Of a DNA stretch of 64,000 nucleotides, positions 60,286 through 64,000 are shown piece after piece. How positions within the stretch are numbered: the first letter of the stretch is position 1; each line of letters begins with the position of its first letter. Origin of the DNA: Dryocola sp032051265 (lineage in GTDB: Bacteria; Pseudomonadota; Gammaproteobacteria; Enterobacterales; Enterobacteriaceae). The position numbers and the translations under genes were made by a program. The notes beneath the pieces were generated by a model, which was not told the DNA's origin, did no database searches, and was given only the letters and a program-made list of their open reading frames with translations. The stretch covers positions 24,893 through 88,892 of the forward strand of contig DAMBYU010000012.1 in assembly GCA_032051265.1 (NCBI GenBank), read 5' to 3'.

Positions 60286-60337
60286 AGTTTTATTTCTGAA
60301 GAAAAAGAGAAGGATAATATAGGCCAGATATGAAAAA

Positions 60338-60361
60338 AGGAGCCATCCGGCTCCTTTCTGT
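60338..60361 (-). terminator. luxS terminator
   Basis: On the minus strand AGGAGCC-GGAT-GGCTCCT is followed by a run of T. It lies just downstream of luxS and upstream of the AraC gene on the same strand. Confidence 0.8.
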
Positions 60362-60372
60362 ACCGCAAAGGG

Positions 60373-60888
60373 CTAGATGTGCAGCTCTTTGAGCGTCTCT
60401 TTCGGCAACGCCAGTTCTTCATTGCTATTAACGGTTACACCGTGCTCAATGATGTGGCGCGCAATGTCCTGCGCTTCCTGCAAAGAGTGCATATGGTAAG
60501 TTCCGCACTGATAGACGTTCAGCTCAGGGATCTGGTTTTGCTCTTTAACCTTCAGCACATCTTCCATTGCCGCTTTCCAGGCGTCGGCAACGCGAGTCTC
60601 GTCTGGTACACCGATCAGGCTCATGTAGAAGCCGGTGCGGCAGCCCATTGGCGAAATATCGATGATCTCGACACCGTTGCCGTTGAGATGGTCACGCATA
60701 AAGCCTGCGAATAAATGTTCCAGCGTGTGGATCCCTTTTTCCGGCATCACTTCCTTGTTCGGAACACAAAAGCGCAGGTCAAACACGGTGATGGTATCAC
60801 CATGCGGCGTATGCATCGTCTTGGCTACACGCACTGCTGGCGCGCCCATGCGAGTATGGTCGACTGTGAAGCTATCCAACAACGGCAT
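60373..60888 (-). CDS. luxS: LuxS, S-ribosylhomocysteine lyase
   Basis: The 171-residue metalloenzyme makes homocysteine and DPD, the AI-2 precursor. Metal ligands are His54 and His58 in HTLEH and Cys128 in YQCGTYHMH; the catalytic Cys lies in GCRTGFYMS. GGAGGTGACC precedes the ATG. It is upstream of an AraC gene and downstream of gshA, with the sRNA gene micA on the opposite strand in the gap, as in E. coli. Confidence 0.97.
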   Translation of the reverse strand: MPLLDSFTVDHTRMGAPAVRVAKTMHTPHGDTITVFDLRFCVPNKEVMPEKGIHTLEHLFAGFMRDHLNGNGVEIIDISPMGCRTGFYMSLIGVPDETRVADAWKAAMEDVLKVKEQNQIPELNVYQCGTYHMHSLQEAQDIARHIIEHGVTVNSNEELALPKETLKELHI

Positions 60889-60927
60889 CTGGTCACCTCC
60901 GATAAGTGATTTTTTTTAAAATAAAAT

Positions 60928-60954
60928 GAACCATTCTGTTTAACGCGCGTCTGA
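60928..60954 (+). promoter_or_regulatory. Sigma-E promoter of micA
   Basis: GAACCA (60928-60933) and TCTGA (60950-60954) with a 16-base spacer resemble the sigma-E consensus and end 6 bases before the first base of MicA. Confidence 0.8.
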
Positions 60955-60960
60955 ATATAT

Positions 60961-61035
60961 GAAAGACGCGCATTTGTTATCATCATCCCTGTCTTCAGAG
61001 ATGAATATTTTGGCCACATTGACTGTGGCCTTTTT
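60961..61035 (+). ncRNA. micA: MicA, sigma-E-dependent Hfq-binding sRNA
   Basis: The sequence begins GAAAGACGCGCATTTGTTAT, matching E. coli MicA, whose 5' end pairs with ompA and other porin mRNAs. It continues with CATCATCCCTG...CAGAGATGAA and ends in the terminator GGCCACA-TTGAC-TGTGGCC-TTTTT (61012-61035). It lies between luxS and gshA on the opposite strand, its conserved location. The seed region is unchanged. Confidence 0.93.
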
Positions 61036-61043
61036 CTTTTGTA

Positions 61044-62600
61044 CTAAGCCTGTTTCGCAAGCCATGTGTCAAACGGCTCGCTATCACCGGCTTCCCTTTC
61101 ACGCTGGCGCTGCCAGGAAGCATCGTGTTCCTGCTGCAGGGCGTCCGGCGTCAAAATCTCCAGCGGTTCCTGAACTAACATCTGCCGGTACTGCTCCGCC
61201 AGGGCAAGCCCCGTGCCGCCAATACCCTTATCAATCATAGATCGCAGAATGCGTGCTGAAAACGTCAGTTCAGGATCGTCGAAACAGGCAACCAGCCGAT
61301 CGCACACCTGCTGGTATTCATCATTTCCGGCAATGCCATCCAGCGTTTCCGCTACGCGACGTAAATCTGCGAACAAATCTTTGCCTACTCTGGACAGCGG
61401 GTGCTGTGCGGTTTCGCAACCAATGCCAAGGGTCAGGCCAGGCTTGCGTCCTTCAAGGATCACCCGATTCCAGTTAGTACGCGTGCACAGCAGCTCATCG
61501 CTGCTCATTTCCGGGGCATCAGCCAGCACGCACCAGATCATAAACAGGTCGAGGAAACGAATCTGCTGCTCGTCCATGCCGATTGGGGAAAACGGATTGA
61601 TATCCAGCGAGCGGACTTCAATATACTCAATGCCGCCGCGCAGCAGCGCATCTGACGGCGATTCGTCTTTGCCGGTAACGCGCTTCGGACGAATCGGCGC
61701 ATAGAGTTCATTTTCAATCTGCAGCACGTTGGCGTTGATCTGCAGCCGCTTACCCTGCTTCTCCAGGCCAATCTTCGCAAACTCTTCCGAAGGCGTTTTG
61801 ATCGCTTTCTTCAGCCCTGCTACGTAGGTCGCCAGATCGTTAAAAGTGATGCCGAGATTGCTTTGCGCTTTACTGGTATAGCCCAGGTCGCTCAGACGCA
61901 GGGAGGTCGCATAGGGCAAATAGTTCATACCGCATTCCGTCTTCTCAAACGGCAGCGAGCTTTCTTTGCCCTGCAGGAACGACGAGCAAATTGCAGGCGA
62001 TGCGCCAAACAGGTATGGGATCACCCAGCCAAAACGGTAGTAGTTACGAATCAGGCGAAAATAGCCGGCTGAAATCTTTTCTTTACCACTCTTCGCATCT
62101 TCCACACCAAGGCGGGCCTGCCAGAACTCCAGCGGCAGCGAGAAATTGTAATGCACGCCGGAAATCGTCTGCATCAGCGCACCGTAACGGTTCTTCAAAC
62201 CTTCACGGTACAAAGTTTTCATGCGCCCCATGTTAGACGAGCCGTACTGCGCCAGTTCGATGTTCTGACCGTCGTCGATATAACACGGCATGCTCAGCGG
62301 CCACATGCGCTCTTCACCCAACTCACGGGCGACATGGCGATGGATATCGCGCATAAAAGTCAACATATGGTCGATGTCGCCATCCACCGGGGTAATAAAT
62401 TCCAGCAGGGCTTCGGCGAAGTCTGTTGTGATCCATTTATGTGTCAGCGCTGAGCCGAGGCTTTCCGGGTGCCCTGTCGTTGCCAGTTCGCCGGTTGGCG
62501 TAACCCGCAATGTTTCGCGTTCAAGACCGCGTCGAATGCCTTTGACTACCTGAGGATGCTTTTCCAGCCAGGCCAGCGCCTGTGATACGTCCGGGATCAA
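61044..62600 (-). CDS. gshA: GshA, glutamate-cysteine ligase
   Basis: The 518-residue first enzyme of glutathione synthesis contains GIRRGLERETLRVTPTGELA, DFAEALLEFITPVDGDIDHM, GVHYNFSLP, IEYIEVRSLDINPFSPIG and PGLTLGIGCETAQ. The start is TTG at 62598-62600, preceded by GGGAGG at 5-base spacing, as in E. coli gshA, which also uses TTG. The open frame runs further upstream without homology. Confidence 0.95.
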   Translation of the reverse strand: MIPDVSQALAWLEKHPQVVKGIRRGLERETLRVTPTGELATTGHPESLGSALTHKWITTDFAEALLEFITPVDGDIDHMLTFMRDIHRHVARELGEERMWPLSMPCYIDDGQNIELAQYGSSNMGRMKTLYREGLKNRYGALMQTISGVHYNFSLPLEFWQARLGVEDAKSGKEKISAGYFRLIRNYYRFGWVIPYLFGASPAICSSFLQGKESSLPFEKTECGMNYLPYATSLRLSDLGYTSKAQSNLGITFNDLATYVAGLKKAIKTPSEEFAKIGLEKQGKRLQINANVLQIENELYAPIRPKRVTGKDESPSDALLRGGIEYIEVRSLDINPFSPIGMDEQQIRFLDLFMIWCVLADAPEMSSDELLCTRTNWNRVILEGRKPGLTLGIGCETAQHPLSRVGKDLFADLRRVAETLDGIAGNDEYQQVCDRLVACFDDPELTFSARILRSMIDKGIGGTGLALAEQYRQMLVQEPLEILTPDALQQEHDASWQRQREREAGDSEPFDTWLAKQA

Positions 62601-62676
62601 ATTGACCTCCCGCCTGTCGAATTCATTTTTATTAAGCATAATTGTAAAAGCTCGCGATGAATGCACACGCCTTCAA

Positions 62677-63105
62677 TTATTGCCACCACGCCATGCCTTG
62701 TACCGTTGCAGCCGCAACAACGATGTAGCGAATCGCTTTGCCAAGACATACAAAAAAGATTACTGGTCCCCACGCCAGACGTAACCATCCGGCAAGCAGG
62801 CACAATAGATCGCCAATCAACGGCAACCAACTCAGTAATAAAGCAGCCGGGCCAAATCGAGTCAGCCAGGCGGTTGCTTTTCCCTGCAAGCGGGATTGCT
62901 TACGCTGCGGGAAAAAACGACCCAGAATAACGTTAGTTAGCCCACCCAGGCTATTACCCATTGTTGCTATTAAAATAAGTAGCCAGCCTGGCCCAACGCC
63001 TGCCACCAGTAAAGCGACCAGCACAGCTTCTGAGCTGCCGGGAAGCAAGGTGGCACTGAGAAAACTGCTGGTGAACAGAGAAGCCAGTGACAGTACGTCA
63101 CTCAC
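62677..63105 (-). CDS. yqaA: YqaA, DedA-like inner membrane protein
   Basis: The 142-residue membrane protein has about four helices and the SNARE-associated/DedA-type signature (FLSATLLPGSSEAVLVALLV, ATMGNSLGGLTNVILGRFF, LLLSWLPLIGDLLCLLAGWL). It is the enterobacterial YqaA homolog. It overlaps yqaB by 4 bases. Confidence 0.92.
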   Translation of the reverse strand: MSDVLSLASLFTSSFLSATLLPGSSEAVLVALLVAGVGPGWLLILIATMGNSLGGLTNVILGRFFPQRKQSRLQGKATAWLTRFGPAALLLSWLPLIGDLLCLLAGWLRLAWGPVIFFVCLGKAIRYIVVAAATVQGMAWWQ

Positions 63106-63668
63106 AGTAAGCGAACATCCACACCGGCCATTCCTGCCGCACGGGCCGCTTCCAGCCCAAAGTCGGCGTCTTCAAATACTACGCACATCTCAGGCGCAAC
63201 GCCCATCAATTCGGCGCACAGCAGGAAAGTGTCGGGAAATGGTTTATGTTTTTTGACATGATCGGCGGCAACAACCGCCGTGAAGTAGTGACGCAGGCCG
63301 AGATGATTTAGCAGCGCCTCGGCGATATCGCTCTCGCTGCCTGTGCCGACGGACATCGGTCGGCGACCGTGCCAGGACTTTACCACGTCAATCAACGGCA
63401 GTGGACGTACCGTATCAAGAAGCATAGCCCTGACCGCCTGCGTTTTTTCCTCTGCCAGATGATGCGGATCGAGATCGGCCTGATGAGCGTCGATAATAGC
63501 CTGCGCAATGCGCCAGGTGGGAGAACCGTTCAACGCTATTATAGCCTGCTCATCAAACTGCATGCCGTAACGAGACAATGTCTCATGCCATGCCTTGCGA
63601 TGTGTTGGTTCGGTATCGAGAATGGTTCCGTCCATATCGAAAATCAGCCCGTCGTAACGTTCGTACAT
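63102..63668 (-). CDS. yqaB: YqaB, HAD-family fructose-1-P/6-phosphogluconate phosphatase
   Basis: The 188-residue HAD phosphatase has motif I DMDGTILD (Asp nucleophile), motif II VGTGSES, Lys in VKKHKPFPDTF and motif IV FEDADFGLEAARAAGM. E. coli YqaB acts on fructose-1-P and 6-phosphogluconate in vitro. ATG 63668 (MYERYDG) was chosen over a GTG four codons upstream by homology and the GAGGG site. Confidence 0.93.
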   Translation of the reverse strand: MYERYDGLIFDMDGTILDTEPTHRKAWHETLSRYGMQFDEQAIIALNGSPTWRIAQAIIDAHQADLDPHHLAEEKTQAVRAMLLDTVRPLPLIDVVKSWHGRRPMSVGTGSESDIAEALLNHLGLRHYFTAVVAADHVKKHKPFPDTFLLCAELMGVAPEMCVVFEDADFGLEAARAAGMAGVDVRLL

Positions 63669-63809
63669 CTCATCCCTCACCTCGCCAAATGTCGAGGCGT
63701 TACTTTAGCGTAAAGAGGTAAAGTTGTCGCTTATTGTGACGGAGTTAGTGCAGAAGGTGATTGTTTTTTAAGCGGAGGAGTTATTAAATTTTGCGCTATT
63801 ACGAGGGGA

Positions 63810-63833
63810 GAATATGGTGCATCCGGGAGGATT
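63810..63833 (-). repeat. Isolated copy of the tRNA-Arg 3' end
   Basis: A 24-base block ending the tRNA-Arg gene (its 3' acceptor and T-stem side plus flank, including TGGTGCATCCGGGAGGATT) is repeated identically at 63942-63965, within the real gene. This copy is downstream in the tRNA's transcription direction and lacks the rest of the tRNA. It resembles the tRNA-end repeats of the E. coli tyrT (rtT) region. Confidence 0.75.
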
Positions 63834-63946
63834 ACTCGCCGATGCTTGCCCTGCGGGCCGTTGCTAAAGCAACGTTATCCTCCCTGGCGCTGGCTGAGAA
63901 ATTACCTTTCTCTGCCACGCTATCATCGCTGATAGCCAGGGGAATA

Positions 63947-64000
63947 TGGTGCATCCGGGAGGATTCGAACCTCCGACCGCTCGGTTCGTAGCCGAGTACT
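63947..64000 (-). tRNA. tRNA-Arg(ACG), 3' part
   Basis: On the minus strand the sequence from the window edge reads into the anticodon loop CTACGAA (anticodon ACG at 63987-63989), variable loop, T-arm GGTTCGAATCC and acceptor GGATGCA with encoded CCA (63947-63949). This matches the argQVYZ-type tRNA-Arg genes that lie beside yqaB in E. coli. The 5' part is outside the window. Confidence 0.93.

Noticed and set aside
63791..63991. 66-codon frame near the right edge ending in the tRNA
   Set aside because: It is a translation of the tRNA-Arg 3' end and its repeat, a common artefact.
1..64000. CRISPR array
   Set aside because: No regularly spaced direct repeats with unique spacers were seen. The only iterated words are iterons, REP-like units and att-arm repeats.

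Overview
The window is a chromosomal segment of an Enterobacteriaceae species (Enterobacter/Klebsiella/Cedecea-like). The evidence is the conserved E. coli-type order grpE | nadK-recN-bamE-ratBA-smpB-ssrA at the left, and ygaP, alaE-ygaC-ygaM, nrdHIEF, proVWX, ygaY-ygaZH, emrRAB, luxS-micA-gshA-yqaAB-tRNA-Arg at the right. The genus cannot be fixed from this sequence alone. Expected regulation is visible: a sigma-32 promoter before grpE, three LexA boxes before recN, NrdR-like boxes before nrdH, the proU promoter with its TAGGGT -10, and the sRNA MicA with a sigma-E promoter between luxS and gshA.

Bases about 5319-24420 form a CP4-57-like integrative element inserted at the 3' end of ssrA. 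It has an IntA-type integrase next to ssrA, degenerate att repeats at both ends, and matching AGGCACC repeats inside each end. Its backbone is alpA, a YfjI-like DUF3987 ATPase, a YfjJ-like (inovirus Gp2/HUH-type) protein beside an iteron cluster, and a distal yfjQ-radC-yeeT-cbeA-cbtA block that includes a type IV toxin-antitoxin pair. The cargo is defensive. An AT-rich cassette holds a 28-codon ORF, two small paralogous proteins and a three-helix membrane protein (7.0-8.4 kb). Next comes a retron with a two-TM effector and a structured upstream RNA region (8.6-10.8 kb), then a Hachiman (HamAB) system (11.1-15.4 kb). Three secreted or membrane proteins of unknown function follow a terminator-bearing leader (19.8-21.3 kb). 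The first cassette is the best candidate for an undescribed system.

From 24.5 to 44 kb lies genus-variable accessory content. It includes a small membrane operon; a chaperone-subunit-usher-adhesin fimbrial operon ending against an HD-GYP phosphodiesterase; and a ToxR/CadC-like regulator with a FidL-like partner. It also includes a MurNAc catabolic cluster in which murQ and murP are transcribed with a porin and a DUF2057 protein, divergent from murR. Single genes here are the YgaP rhodanese, a 2H phosphoesterase and a MocR regulator divergent from an AhpD-like protein. No stpA-like gene is seen beside alaE.

The right third is core metabolism, stress and export: class Ib ribonucleotide reductase, the glycine betaine/proline ABC importer, valine export (YgaZH), multidrug efflux (EmrAB with EmrR), a second-type 2-isopropylmalate synthase with a convergent AraC regulator, AI-2 synthesis and glutathione synthesis. 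It ends in a partial tRNA-Arg(ACG) gene whose 3' end is repeated downstream.
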